A stretch of 64,000 nt of DNA, from contig JANINJ010000026.1 in assembly GCA_024508855.1 (NCBI GenBank), forward strand, positions 124,001 through 188,000. The letters are read 5' to 3'. Of the stretch, positions 1 through 7,650 are shown one piece after another; within the stretch, counting starts at the first letter, position 1; every line of letters begins with the position of its first letter. Source of the stretch: Xanthobacteraceae bacterium (GTDB lineage: Bacteria; Pseudomonadota; Alphaproteobacteria; Rhizobiales; Xanthobacteraceae). Both the position numbers and the translations under genes were made by a program. The notes beneath the pieces were generated by a model, which had not been told where the DNA came from, ran no database searches, and worked only from the letters and a program-made list of their open reading frames with translations.

Positions 1-96
1 CACACGATGGCCAGATTTGCGCAGGCAAGATAATTCCGACAGAGTTCGATCGATACGCATGGGCCGCGGGACGCCGGTATCAGACAGGAGAAAGCC

Positions 97-1320
97 ATGC
101 AGGCCAGCCTCAAAACGCAATGCTGCATCGTTGGCGGCGGTCCCGCCGGGATGATGCTCGGCTATCTGCTGGGGCGGGCGGGTATCGAGACGCTGGTGCT
201 TGAGAAGCACGCCGACTTCTTCCGCGATTTTCGCGGCGACACGGTACATCCGTCCACGTTGCAGGTGATGGACGAACTCGGACTGATCGACGATTTCCTG
301 AAACTCCCGCATGACAAACTGCAGAAACTCGACGGCTACTTCGGCACGACCACGCTGCGGCTTGCTGATATCAGCCGCACCGGCGCGAAACATCCGTTCA
401 TTGCTTTCATGCCGCAGTGGGATTTCCTGAATTTCCTCCGCGACAAGGGGCAGCGGTATCCGAAACTGAAGGTCATGATGAGCACCGAAGCGACCGATCT
501 GCTCTGGTCGGACGGCGTGGTGACCGGGGTAAAGGCCAAGGGCCCAGAGGGGCCGATCGAGATCAGCGCCGACCTGGTTGTGGCATGCGATGGACGACAC
601 TCGGTGGTTCGCCCCAGCGCCAAGCTCGATGTCGAGGAAATCGGGGCGCCCATGGATGTGCTCTGGTTCCGGGTCAGCAAGGGTTCCGAAAGCGAGAGTG
701 TGCTGGCGCGGATCGAAAGCGGCAAGATGATGGTGACGCTTGACCGGGGCACTTATTGGCAATGTGCCTACGTGATTGCCAAAGGGCAGTACGAGGTGGT
801 GAAGGCTCGGGGGATCGAAGCTTTTCGCGCCGACGTTGTCGAACTTGCTCCCATTCTCAAATCGGGAATAGCGGACGTCAAAAGCTGGGATGACGTGAAA
901 TTGCTGACGGTCGCGATCAACAGATTGACGCGATGGACGCGGCCCGGGCTGCTCTGCATCGGAGATGCGGCGCACGCGATGTCGCCGGTCGGCGGCGTAG
1001 GCATCAACCTTGCAGTGCAGGATGCAGTTGCTACCGCGAACCTGCTGGCGGCGAAGATGTTGAAAGGCCGTCTATCCGAGGACGATCTCGATGCCGTACG
1101 TCGGCGGCGCGAGTTCCCGGTTCGGATGACGCAGGCCATGCAGGTGATCGTGCAGAACAACGTCATCACGTTGGCGCTCAAGCCCGGTAGTGAGCCGATC
1201 AAGCCGCCACTGTTCGCGCGCGTTGTCAACGCCATGCCATGGCTACAGGGAATAACCGCGCGGTTCATCGCCATCGGTGTGCGGCCTGAACACGTCCACT
1301 CGCCGGAGGCGATCTCCTAG
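97..1320 (+). CDS. FAD-dependent aromatic-ring-type monooxygenase (UbiH/PheA family)
   Basis: Flavoprotein monooxygenase of 407 residues, expected to be cytosolic and NAD(P)H-dependent. A Rossmann dinucleotide motif (GGGPAGMMLG) sits at residues 13-22. A DG-type motif (VVACDGRHS) lies mid-protein, and the FAD-ribityl GD motif (CIGDAAHAMSP) near residue 287, in the order typical of the p-hydroxybenzoate hydroxylase fold. The start is supported by an AGGAGA Shine-Dalgarno 6-7 bases upstream. The substrate cannot be read from sequence; phenolic or polyketide-like substrates are usual for the family. No pathway partner is adjacent: the next gene is a convergent SDR whose stop codon overlaps this one in a shared CTAG. 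Family assignment is firm, specific function unknown. Confidence 0.88.
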   Translation: MQASLKTQCCIVGGGPAGMMLGYLLGRAGIETLVLEKHADFFRDFRGDTVHPSTLQVMDELGLIDDFLKLPHDKLQKLDGYFGTTTLRLADISRTGAKHPFIAFMPQWDFLNFLRDKGQRYPKLKVMMSTEATDLLWSDGVVTGVKAKGPEGPIEISADLVVACDGRHSVVRPSAKLDVEEIGAPMDVLWFRVSKGSESESVLARIESGKMMVTLDRGTYWQCAYVIAKGQYEVVKARGIEAFRADVVELAPILKSGIADVKSWDDVKLLTVAINRLTRWTRPGLLCIGDAAHAMSPVGGVGINLAVQDAVATANLLAAKMLKGRLSEDDLDAVRRRREFPVRMTQAMQVIVQNNVITLALKPGSEPIKPPLFARVVNAMPWLQGITARFIAIGVRPEHVHSPEAIS

Positions 1321-2087
1321 CCCGAAATGGAAAAGCCGCCGTCGACCGGAATAGCAGTGCCGGTGACGAAGTCGGATGCGGCCGAGCTCAGGAAGACGGC
1401 AATTCCCGCGAAGTCGGCGGAGACACCCCACCGTGCCGCCGGCGTACGGGCCAACACCTTGCCGTGCAGACCGTCGACTTCCTGACGAGCCCGCTGGGTC
1501 AATTCCGTGTCGATCCAGCCGGGGAGGATCGCATTGACCTGAATGTTGTCCGCCGCCCAGGCACAGGCGCAGGAACGGGTGAACTGCACGATGCCGCCTT
1601 TGCTTGCAGCATAGGCCGGCGCGAAACTGGCGCCGAAGATCGACATCATCGAGCCGATATTGATGATCTTGCCACCGCCCGTGGTCTTCATGGCAGCGTG
1701 CGCCGCTTGCGAGCACAAGAACGCGCTGGTGAGGTTGGTGCTGATGACGGCATTCCATTCGTCGGCGGCCAGATCCTGCGGCGGCTTGCGGATGTTGATG
1801 CCGGCATTGTTGACGAGAATATCGAGCCGTCCGAATTGATCGGCCGTGCGCGCCACTGCGGTTTTGACCGCGTTGCGGTCGGTGACGTCGGCCTCTATGG
1901 CAACGGCCTTGCCGCCTGCCTTGGCGATCCCGTCTGCGGCCGCGACTGACTTGGTCCGGTTCCTGCCGACAATCACGACGGCGGCGCCCGCATCCGCCAA
2001 TCCGCGCGCCATTCCCAGTCCGATGCCCCCATTGCCGCCGGTGATGATGGCAACCTTGCCGGTGAGATCGAAAAGCCTGTTTGTCAT
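1317..2087 (-). CDS. SDR family NAD(P)-dependent oxidoreductase
   Basis: Classical short-chain dehydrogenase/reductase of 256 residues with the cofactor-binding TGGNGGIG motif near residue 15, the NNAG structural motif, a catalytic Ser and the YAASKGG active-site Tyr-Lys pair, and a C-terminal SxxxxVTGxxxxVDGG tail as in FabG-like enzymes. I chose the ATG at 2087 (MTNRLFDLTGK) because it places the Rossmann motif at the usual distance. The open frame extends 16 codons further upstream, but those residues look unlike the family. Substrate unknown; gluconate- or 3-oxoacyl-type reductases are the nearest models. It reads toward the FAD monooxygenase and ends inside its stop codon. Confidence 0.87.
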   Translation of the reverse strand: MTNRLFDLTGKVAIITGGNGGIGLGMARGLADAGAAVVIVGRNRTKSVAAADGIAKAGGKAVAIEADVTDRNAVKTAVARTADQFGRLDILVNNAGINIRKPPQDLAADEWNAVISTNLTSAFLCSQAAHAAMKTTGGGKIINIGSMMSIFGASFAPAYAASKGGIVQFTRSCACAWAADNIQVNAILPGWIDTELTQRARQEVDGLHGKVLARTPAARWGVSADFAGIAVFLSSAASDFVTGTAIPVDGGFSISG

Positions 2088-2135
2088 GAGTTCGGCGCAA
2101 CCTCGCTTGAGAAAGTTGCGGTGCAGGCTAGTCAA

Positions 2136-2321
2136 CTACCGCCGGCTGCGCCAGATCAGGACCGCCCCCACAATTGCAAGGCAGGCTCCATAATAGGCCC
2201 ACTGGATCTGGCGAATCATGAAGCTCGATTGCGGCCAGGCGATCGTGCCGGTGCCTTGACCGACCCAGAGCAGGCCGATCGCCAATGCGAGAATGCCAAC
2301 GAGAAGGACCATCGTCCGCAT
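2136..2321 (-). CDS. small two-TM membrane protein
   Basis: A 61-residue hypothetical inner-membrane protein. Hydrophobic segments lie at about residues 4-21 (VLLVGILALAIGLLWVG) and 38-56, separated by a short polar loop containing WPQSSF, and it ends WRSRR. The ATG at 2321 is preferred over an in-frame GTG at 2330 because AAGGAGG lies 8 bases before the ATG, while the GTG falls inside that Shine-Dalgarno. The gene lies between parE and the SDR on the same strand. I cannot assign a function; the length and topology look like a conserved rhizobial small membrane protein. Confidence 0.7.
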   Translation of the reverse strand: MRTMVLLVGILALAIGLLWVGQGTGTIAWPQSSFMIRQIQWAYYGACLAIVGAVLIWRSRR

Positions 2322-2346
2322 GTCGGGCACCTCCTTGTAACCCGGT

Positions 2347-4383
2347 CTAAACGTCCAGCAATTCCTCGTCGGCGAACTCTGCCTTGTCGGAGATGAAGGC
2401 GAACCGTGCTTCCGCCTTGGTGCCCATCAGGCGCTCCACGGAATCGGCAGTGCCCTCGCGGTCGTCGGGCAGCAGCACCACGCGGAGCAGGGTGCGCCGC
2501 GCCGGGTCCATGGTGGTCTCCTTGAGCTGTGCGGGCATCATCTCGCCGAGGCCTTTGAAGCGGCCGACGTCGACCTTGGCATTGGCGTTGAATTCGCTCT
2601 TCAGCAGGGCGTCCTTGTGGGCGTCGTCCCGGGCATAGATCGTCTTGCTGCCATGGGTGAGCCGGTAGAGCGGCGGCACGGCGAGGTAGAGATGACCCTC
2701 GTCGATCAGCCGCGGCGTCTGCCGGTAGAAGAAGGTGATGAGCAGCGAGGCGATATGCGCGCCGTCGACGTCGGCATCGGTCATGATGATGATGCGGGCG
2801 TAGCGCAGGTCCTCTTCGCGATAGTGCGCGCCGGTGCCGCTGCCGATGGCCTGCATCAGGTCGGAGAGCTGCGCGTTGGCGGTCAGCTTGTCCTTGGTTG
2901 CGGAAGCGACGTTGAGGATCTTGCCTCGCAGCGGCAGCACGGCCTGCGTCTTGCGGTCGCGCGCCTGCTTGGCGCTGCCGCCGGCGCTGTCGCCTTCGAC
3001 GATGAACAGTTCCGAACCTTCGGCGGCTGTGTTGGTGCAGTCGGCAAGCTTGCCGGGGAGGCGGAGTTTCTTCACCGCGGTCTTGCGGGAGACTTCCTTC
3101 TCCTGCTTGCGCCGCAACCGTTCGTCGGCCCGCTCCAGGACGAATTCGAGCAGCTTGTTGGCCTGGACGGGATTCGCCGAAAGCCAGTGGTCGAACGGGT
3201 CCTTGATGGACTGCTCGACGATGCGCTGCGCCTCGGCGGTCGCCAGGCGGTCCTTGGTTTGCCCCTGGAATTCAGGTTCGCGGACGAACACCGAGAGCAT
3301 CACCGCGGCCCCCACCATCACGTCTTCGGAGGTGATCGACGAGGCACGCTTGCCCTGGCCGGCCCGCTCGGCGTGATCCTTGAGGCCGCGCGTCAGAGCA
3401 CTGCGCATCCCAGACTCGTGGGTGCCGCCATCCGGGGTCGGGACCGTGTTGCAGTACGAAGACAGGAAGCCGTCGGCGTCGGCGGTCCATGCCACCGCCC
3501 ATTCGCAGGCGCCGTGAGCTCCGTTGCGGCCGCTCTTGCCGGAGAAGATGTCCGGATGCACCAGCGTGTCGGAGTGGACGGCCGCCTCGAGATAATCCTT
3601 CAGCCCGCCCGGGAAGTGGAAGGTGTCTTCGGCCTTGACCTCGTCGAGGCCGCGCAACAGTTCCGGATCGCAACGCCACCGGATTTCCACGCCGCCGAAC
3701 AGGTAGGCCTTGGCGCGGGCCATCTTGTAGAGACGCTGCGGCTTGAACGCCGCCTTGGCTCCGAAAATCTCGGTGTCCGGCTTGAAGCGGATGCGCGTGC
3801 CGCGTCGGTTGTTGACCTTGCCGAGTTCTTCGAGCTTGCCCTTGGGATGGCCGCGCTCGAACACCATGCGGTAGAGCTTTTGCGCCTTCGCGACCTCGAC
3901 TTCGAGCCGGGAGGACAGCGCGTTCACGACCGAGACGCCGACGCCGTGCAGGCCGCCCGAGGTTTCGTACACCTTGGAGTCGAACTTGCCGCCGGAATGC
4001 AGCGTGCACATGATGACTTCGAGGGCGGACTTCTTCGGAAATTTCGGATGCGCATCGACCGGGATGCCGCGGCCGTTATCGGTGACCGTCAGAAATCCGT
4101 CGGCGCCGAGTTCGACTTCAATGAAGGTCGCGTGCCCCGCCAGCGCCTCGTCCATCGAGTTGTCGATGACTTCGGCGAAGAGGTGGTGGAGCGCCTTTTC
4201 ATCGGTCCCGCCGATATACATGCCGGGCCGACGCCGAACCGGCTCCAGTCCCTCCAGCACCTCGATATCGGCGGCGGTGTAATCGCCTTCGGAGCCGGAT
4301 GACCGCGCTGCAGCCTTCGGCGCAGGCCGCGCTTCAGCGCCACCGAAAAGGTCGTCAGATTTCTTTTTAGCGTTTTTCGTCAA
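2347..4383 (-). CDS. parE: DNA topoisomerase IV subunit B
   Basis: ATPase subunit of topoisomerase IV, the type IIA enzyme that decatenates chromosomes. The GHKL ATPase motifs appear in order: the NSMDEA Asn/Glu box near residue 75, DNGRGIP near 103 and the SGGLHGVGVSVVNALS loop near 142. They are followed by the transducer and a TOPRIM domain with EGDSAGGSA, PLRGKILNV and TDADVDGAHI. The open frame runs to 4869 upstream, but that extension is Arg/Pro-rich, unlike ParE, and overlaps the neighbouring gene. The first plausible start is TTG at 4383 (TKNAKKKSDDLFGG follows), giving 678 residues, normal for alphaproteobacterial ParE. No strong Shine-Dalgarno is visible, so the exact start is uncertain. 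The TOPRIM half distinguishes topoisomerase from MutL or HSP90 GHKL proteins. ParE rather than GyrB is inferred from the N-terminal style. Confidence 0.95.
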   Translation of the reverse strand: MTKNAKKKSDDLFGGAEARPAPKAAARSSGSEGDYTAADIEVLEGLEPVRRRPGMYIGGTDEKALHHLFAEVIDNSMDEALAGHATFIEVELGADGFLTVTDNGRGIPVDAHPKFPKKSALEVIMCTLHSGGKFDSKVYETSGGLHGVGVSVVNALSSRLEVEVAKAQKLYRMVFERGHPKGKLEELGKVNNRRGTRIRFKPDTEIFGAKAAFKPQRLYKMARAKAYLFGGVEIRWRCDPELLRGLDEVKAEDTFHFPGGLKDYLEAAVHSDTLVHPDIFSGKSGRNGAHGACEWAVAWTADADGFLSSYCNTVPTPDGGTHESGMRSALTRGLKDHAERAGQGKRASSITSEDVMVGAAVMLSVFVREPEFQGQTKDRLATAEAQRIVEQSIKDPFDHWLSANPVQANKLLEFVLERADERLRRKQEKEVSRKTAVKKLRLPGKLADCTNTAAEGSELFIVEGDSAGGSAKQARDRKTQAVLPLRGKILNVASATKDKLTANAQLSDLMQAIGSGTGAHYREEDLRYARIIIMTDADVDGAHIASLLITFFYRQTPRLIDEGHLYLAVPPLYRLTHGSKTIYARDDAHKDALLKSEFNANAKVDVGRFKGLGEMMPAQLKETTMDPARRTLLRVVLLPDDREGTADSVERLMGTKAEARFAFISDKAEFADEELLDV

Positions 4384-4520
4384 TTGTTTAATCGCAGATT
4401 TTGATGTTTTGCATTCGCGAAATTCGCGCGAATCGACTTCCCCGACTATGCCACGGTTGGGGTCCGAAATGTGACTTGGAACGGAGCACGGATCGAACGG
4501 CCGTCGCTGGCGCCGGAGGG

Positions 4521-4889
4521 TTACGCCTGCGCAGTCCGGAAGACAATGACGACGAACAGCGCCATGGCCGCGACCACGATCAGCGACCCGAGCACGGGTG
4601 CAATCAGGAAAGCCGTCCCCTTGAGCACCACGAGGGCGACACCGGCCGGAAATAGGATCGCGCCGGTCATATGCAGCCAGCCCTGAGCCTTGGCCAGCGT
4701 CGATCGGCCGGCTGCGGGGATGAGCCGGTAGTAAAGGCCGAACAGGAAAAGCAGGACGCCGCCGACCAGATTGAGGTGCGCATGGGCGGGTGCGAGGACG
4801 AAATTTTCCTGGATGCCCATGACGATGCCGCCGAGCATTCCGATCAGCAGCAGGACGACACTCAGGCACATCATCAGCGAAGCGATCAT
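4521..4889 (-). CDS. four-TM membrane protein with HAHxNL motif (heme-copper-oxidase subunit I-like fragment family)
   Basis: A 122-residue integral membrane protein with four predicted helices (about residues 4-25, 38-56, 68-88 and 96-116). It carries an APAHAHLNLVGG motif followed by LFGLYYR, a pattern shared with cbb3/NnrS-like heme-binding membrane proteins, so the His residues could bind heme or metal. That is inference from the motif. The ATG at 4889 has AGGA seven bases upstream; the longer frame to 4976 adds an Arg-rich stretch with no signal character. It lies upstream of parE on the same strand, about 140 bases away, and divergent from dedA. Function unknown. Confidence 0.72.
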   Translation of the reverse strand: MIASLMMCLSVVLLLIGMLGGIVMGIQENFVLAPAHAHLNLVGGVLLFLFGLYYRLIPAAGRSTLAKAQGWLHMTGAILFPAGVALVVLKGTAFLIAPVLGSLIVVAAMALFVVIVFRTAQA

Positions 4890-5064
4890 TCGGGTTCCTG
4901 TTTTTGGGAAGCGGACCCGATATTCGGCCCGGAGCGATGGCGCGCGTACGTGCCGCGTGCCGTGACTTGATGTCACGCGGGGCGCCGGTTACGCCTGCTT
5001 AGGTTATGAAATCGCAGAAAGGTTCAATCGTGAATCAGGTCCCTGCGGTGAGGGAAGCGGCGAC

Positions 5065-5595
5065 ATGGACGGATATGTGCACGGCCTGATCGATTTCGTG
5101 CGCGATCATCGGGCCTGGGCGGCGCCTGTCGTTCTGGTTCTGGCTTTCGGGGAGTCGCTGGCGTTCCTGTCGCTTCTGATCCCGGCATGGGGCGTCCTCG
5201 TTGCGATCGGCGCCATGTTGGGAGCCGGGCAGATTGCCTTCTGGCCGGTCTGGCTGGCGGGCGGAATCGGCGCGGCTCTGGGCGACTGGTTGTCCTACTG
5301 GCTGGGATTCAAATTCAAGGACCGCGTCGCGCACATCTGGCCCTTGTCGCGTTACCCGGACTTGCTGCCGCGGGGCGAAGCCTTTGTAAAACGCTGGGGC
5401 GTTCCGGGAATTTTCATCGGCCGTTTTTTTGGTCCGCTGCGCGCCTCGGTTCCGCTGGTGGCGGGCATTTTCGAGATGCCGTACTGGCGCTTTCAACTGG
5501 CGAATTTTTCGTCCGCGCTGGTGTGGTCAGCAGTGCTGCTGTTGTTTGGCGACGTCATTTCCCGATTGGCCGAGTGGATCTGGCGGAGCGTATAG
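5065..5595 (+). CDS. DedA family membrane protein
   Basis: A 176-residue DedA/SNARE-associated (VTT domain) inner-membrane protein. The family includes undecaprenyl-phosphate and phospholipid flippases that support envelope integrity and proton-motive force. The signature GRFFGPLRASVPLVAG lies near residue 119, preceded by an E-x-L-F/S reentrant segment (FGESLAFLSLLIPAWGVL) and by GDWLSYWLG. Hydrophobic segments flank each. The start is supported by GAGGGAAG about 7 bases upstream. The protein is at the short end of the family but covers the whole VTT core. It is divergent from the HAHxNL gene and followed after 166 bases by the MBL hydrolase, probably a separate unit. Confidence 0.9.
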   Translation: MDGYVHGLIDFVRDHRAWAAPVVLVLAFGESLAFLSLLIPAWGVLVAIGAMLGAGQIAFWPVWLAGGIGAALGDWLSYWLGFKFKDRVAHIWPLSRYPDLLPRGEAFVKRWGVPGIFIGRFFGPLRASVPLVAGIFEMPYWRFQLANFSSALVWSAVLLLFGDVISRLAEWIWRSV

Positions 5596-5761
5596 GAGGC
5601 TCCCGGGAATAAGACCTCGGCTGCGGTGTCATGAAGTGCAGTCCAGCGGGCGGTCGCGACGTCGTGACTACGCGGAAAGAACGGCGCTTGATAGGTTTCC
5701 GAAACAGGCGGGACTCATCGGAAATCCACCTCGACTGATTGCTTCACCGGGAGAGAAACAA

Positions 5762-6748
5762 ATGCAATTGTCACGGCGACAGGCGCTCATAGGCGCGACT
5801 GCGGCGGCAGCCTTGCCGCTGATCAAATCCGAAGCGGCACACGCCGAAGCTCCGGCCGCCACCCGGCAGGCTGCGAGCTTTTATCGCTACAAGGTCGGCG
5901 ACGTCGTGGTGACGGCGGTGTCCGACGGTGCCGCCACGTTTCCGATACCGGACAATTTCGTCATCAACGCGAGCAAGGATCAGGTCAACACGGCGCTCGA
6001 AAAGGCATTCCGGCCGAAGGACAAGGTCACGATCGCATTCGGTCCGCTAGTCCTGAACGTCGGCGGCAAGGTGGTCGTGGTCGACACCGGCAGCGGGGCG
6101 GGCGCCTATGCGAAGTCCAAGGGAGCGATCGGGCAGTTCGGGGTCAACGCGGCCGCCGCCGGCTTCGACCTCAGCAAGGTCGACACGGTGGTCATCTCGC
6201 ACTTCCACAGCGATCACGTCGATGGCCTTCTGACGGCCGACGACAAGCCGGCATTTCCCAACGCGGAAATCCTGGTGCCCGCGGTTGAGTGGAAATTCTT
6301 CATGGACGATGGCGAGATGAGCCGCGCGCCCGCGGGGCGAATGCAGGCGGTCTTCAAGGACAATCGCCGCGTGTTCGATGCGCTCGGCCGCAAGGTCACG
6401 CCTTACGAATGGGGCAAGGACGTCGCCCCCGGACTGCTGGCGGTCGAGACCATCGGCCATACGCCGGGTCATACGTCGTTCGTGCTGTCGTCGGGTAATG
6501 ACAAGGTCTTCATCCAGTCGGATGTCACCAATAATCCCGACCTGTTCGCGCGCAATCCCGGCTGGCACGTCTTCTACGACCAGATTCCGGATGTCGCCGA
6601 GGCCACCCGCCGCAAGATTTACGACATGCTGGTCGCCGAGCGCCTGAAGGTGCAGGGCTATCACTATCCGTTCCCGGGCGTCGGTAACATCGAGAAGGAC
6701 GGCGCGGGATACCGCGTAGTGCCGGCCGCCTGGAATCCGTCGATTTGA
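5762..6748 (+). CDS. Tat-exported MBL-fold metallo-hydrolase
   Basis: A 328-residue metallo-beta-lactamase-fold hydrolase of the quorum-quenching lactonase/alkylphosphonate-like group. The N-terminus has a twin-arginine signal (SRRQALIGATAAAALPL, RR at residues 5-6) with a likely AHA-EA cleavage site, so it should fold in the cytoplasm and act in the periplasm. The dinuclear metal motif SHFHSDHVDGL gives H147, H149, D151 and H152. Later ligands fit GHTPGHTSF and the SDVTNNP Asp. The open frame extends upstream of the Tat signal, but those codons are not signal-like; AGAGAAACAA lies just before the ATG. Substrate not predictable; lactone or ester hydrolysis is plausible. Confidence 0.88.
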   Translation: MQLSRRQALIGATAAAALPLIKSEAAHAEAPAATRQAASFYRYKVGDVVVTAVSDGAATFPIPDNFVINASKDQVNTALEKAFRPKDKVTIAFGPLVLNVGGKVVVVDTGSGAGAYAKSKGAIGQFGVNAAAAGFDLSKVDTVVISHFHSDHVDGLLTADDKPAFPNAEILVPAVEWKFFMDDGEMSRAPAGRMQAVFKDNRRVFDALGRKVTPYEWGKDVAPGLLAVETIGHTPGHTSFVLSSGNDKVFIQSDVTNNPDLFARNPGWHVFYDQIPDVAEATRRKIYDMLVAERLKVQGYHYPFPGVGNIEKDGAGYRVVPAAWNPSI

Positions 6749-6763
6749 CATTGTGGAATCGGC

Positions 6764-6792
6764 TTGACGAAAACGAGGTGCGGCTCTATAGC
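6764..6792 (+). promoter_or_regulatory. sigma-70-type promoter in front of the leader ORF and paiB-argC
   Basis: TTGACG at 6764-6769 and TATAGC at 6787-6792 are separated by exactly 17 bases, a close match to the housekeeping consensus. The expected transcription start, about seven bases after the -10 box, falls at 6799-6800, which is the A of the leader ORF's ATG. Prediction from sequence only. Confidence 0.6.
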
Positions 6793-6799
6793 CGCGCCC

Positions 6800-6874
6800 A
6801 TGATCAACGCAGCGACCATCATCATCGCCCGCCGCCGCCGTACGTTTGCGGTATGGGCGGACGCTCGCGTTTAA
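6800..6874 (+). CDS. candidate leaderless regulatory leader peptide, Arg-codon-rich
   Basis: A 24-codon ORF beginning MINAATIIIARRRRTF. It contains three consecutive Ile codons (ATC ATC ATC), then Ala, then four consecutive Arg codons (CGC CGC CGC CGT), and ends at TAA 6872-6874. No Shine-Dalgarno is possible if transcription starts where the promoter at 6764-6792 predicts, because the ATG would be the first codon of the transcript. Leaderless leader peptides are known for rhizobial trpL. The downstream genes are a paiB-like gene and argC (arginine synthesis), and a terminator-like hairpin follows at 6886-6912. Together these suggest arginine-responsive attenuation. This is inference; a chance ORF remains possible. 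Confidence 0.45.
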   Translation: MINAATIIIARRRRTFAVWADARV

Positions 6875-6885
6875 GATCGTCACCC

Positions 6886-6917
6886 CTGCCGCCGGATACG
6901 GTCCCGCGGCAGTTTCT
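6886..6917 (+). terminator. candidate attenuator hairpin upstream of paiB-argC
   Basis: CTGCCGC at 6886-6892 pairs perfectly with GCGGCAG at 6906-6912 around a 13-base loop, followed by TTTCT. It lies 12 bases after the stop of the leader ORF and 54 bases before the paiB-like start. CCGCC segments inside the leader's Arg codons can instead pair with GGCGG at the end of the leader, or with GGCGGC near 6935, so mutually exclusive folds are possible. The T-run is short, so termination strength is uncertain. Confidence 0.4.
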
Positions 6918-6966
6918 CAAGACAGCGTGATCGATCCGGCGGCTTCCTCACAAGCAGGAGCCTGTC

Positions 6967-7650
6967 ATGTACGTGCCACCCAGATTTAAGCCCGAACGCG
7001 CCGCCAGCCTGGCGTTTGCGGAAGCGCGCGGATTCGGCGTGGTTTGCGCCCATGACGGCCGGAAACCGGTCGCGTCGCCGCTGCCGTTCTGTCTCGACTA
7101 CGGCAGCGACGGCACGCCCTATGCGGCGTTCCATGTTGCGCGCGGCAACGGCCTTGCGGCGTTGGCCGACGGCAAGAGTCCATGGCTGATCGCCGTGACC
7201 GGCGCGGACGCCTATGTCTCCGCGGATTGGTATCTGTCTCCCGACCAGGTGCCGACCTGGCTTTACCAGGCGGTGCATTTGTCAGGGCCGGTCCATGTGA
7301 TGTCGGATGACGATCTCGGCCGGCATGTCGATGCGCTGAGCGAGAAGTTCGAAACCCGGCTTGCACCCAAGCCGCCGTGGACCTCCGCAAAAATGACGGC
7401 CGGCCGGCTCAATGCAATGAAGAACGGCATTGTCGGGCTCGTCATGACGGTTGAAGACGTGGAGGGCAGCCTCAAGCTCAACCAGCACAAGTCCGACGCC
7501 GATCATATCGCTGTCGCAAATGCGCTGATACTGCGTGCCGAACCTGCCGCGCAGGAGATCGGACGGCAGATGGTCGCGCTGCGGCCCCACTTGGATTACA
7601 TAACACAGGCGCCGGTCAGCGGGCCCGCCGAAGCAAGGAAGACGTCATGA
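6967..7650 (+). CDS. PaiB-like FMN-binding negative transcriptional regulator family protein
   Basis: A 227-residue PaiB-family protein, a split-barrel flavin-binding fold. Family landmarks include MYVPPRFKP at the extreme N-terminus, the FHVARGNGL segment, the YVSADWY motif with YLSPDQVPTWLYQAVHLSGPV near residue 85-105, and the KMTAGRLNAMKNGIVGL C-terminal region. In Bacillus, PaiB represses sporulation and degradative genes; in proteobacteria the role is unknown and some members may be flavin enzymes. The start has AGGAG 7 bases upstream. The stop overlaps the argC start by four bases (ATGA), so the two are translationally coupled. That pairing is unusual and suggests a shared arginine-related regulation. 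Confidence 0.88.
   Translation: MYVPPRFKPERAASLAFAEARGFGVVCAHDGRKPVASPLPFCLDYGSDGTPYAAFHVARGNGLAALADGKSPWLIAVTGADAYVSADWYLSPDQVPTWLYQAVHLSGPVHVMSDDDLGRHVDALSEKFETRLAPKPPWTSAKMTAGRLNAMKNGIVGLVMTVEDVEGSLKLNQHKSDADHIAVANALILRAEPAAQEIGRQMVALRPHLDYITQAPVSGPAEARKTS

Noticed and set aside
2617-4302. 561-codon plus-strand ORF opposite parE
   Set aside because: It is the mirror of a strongly biased GC-rich gene; the translation is Gly/Arg/Leu-rich with no domain, while the minus strand has complete ParE motifs.
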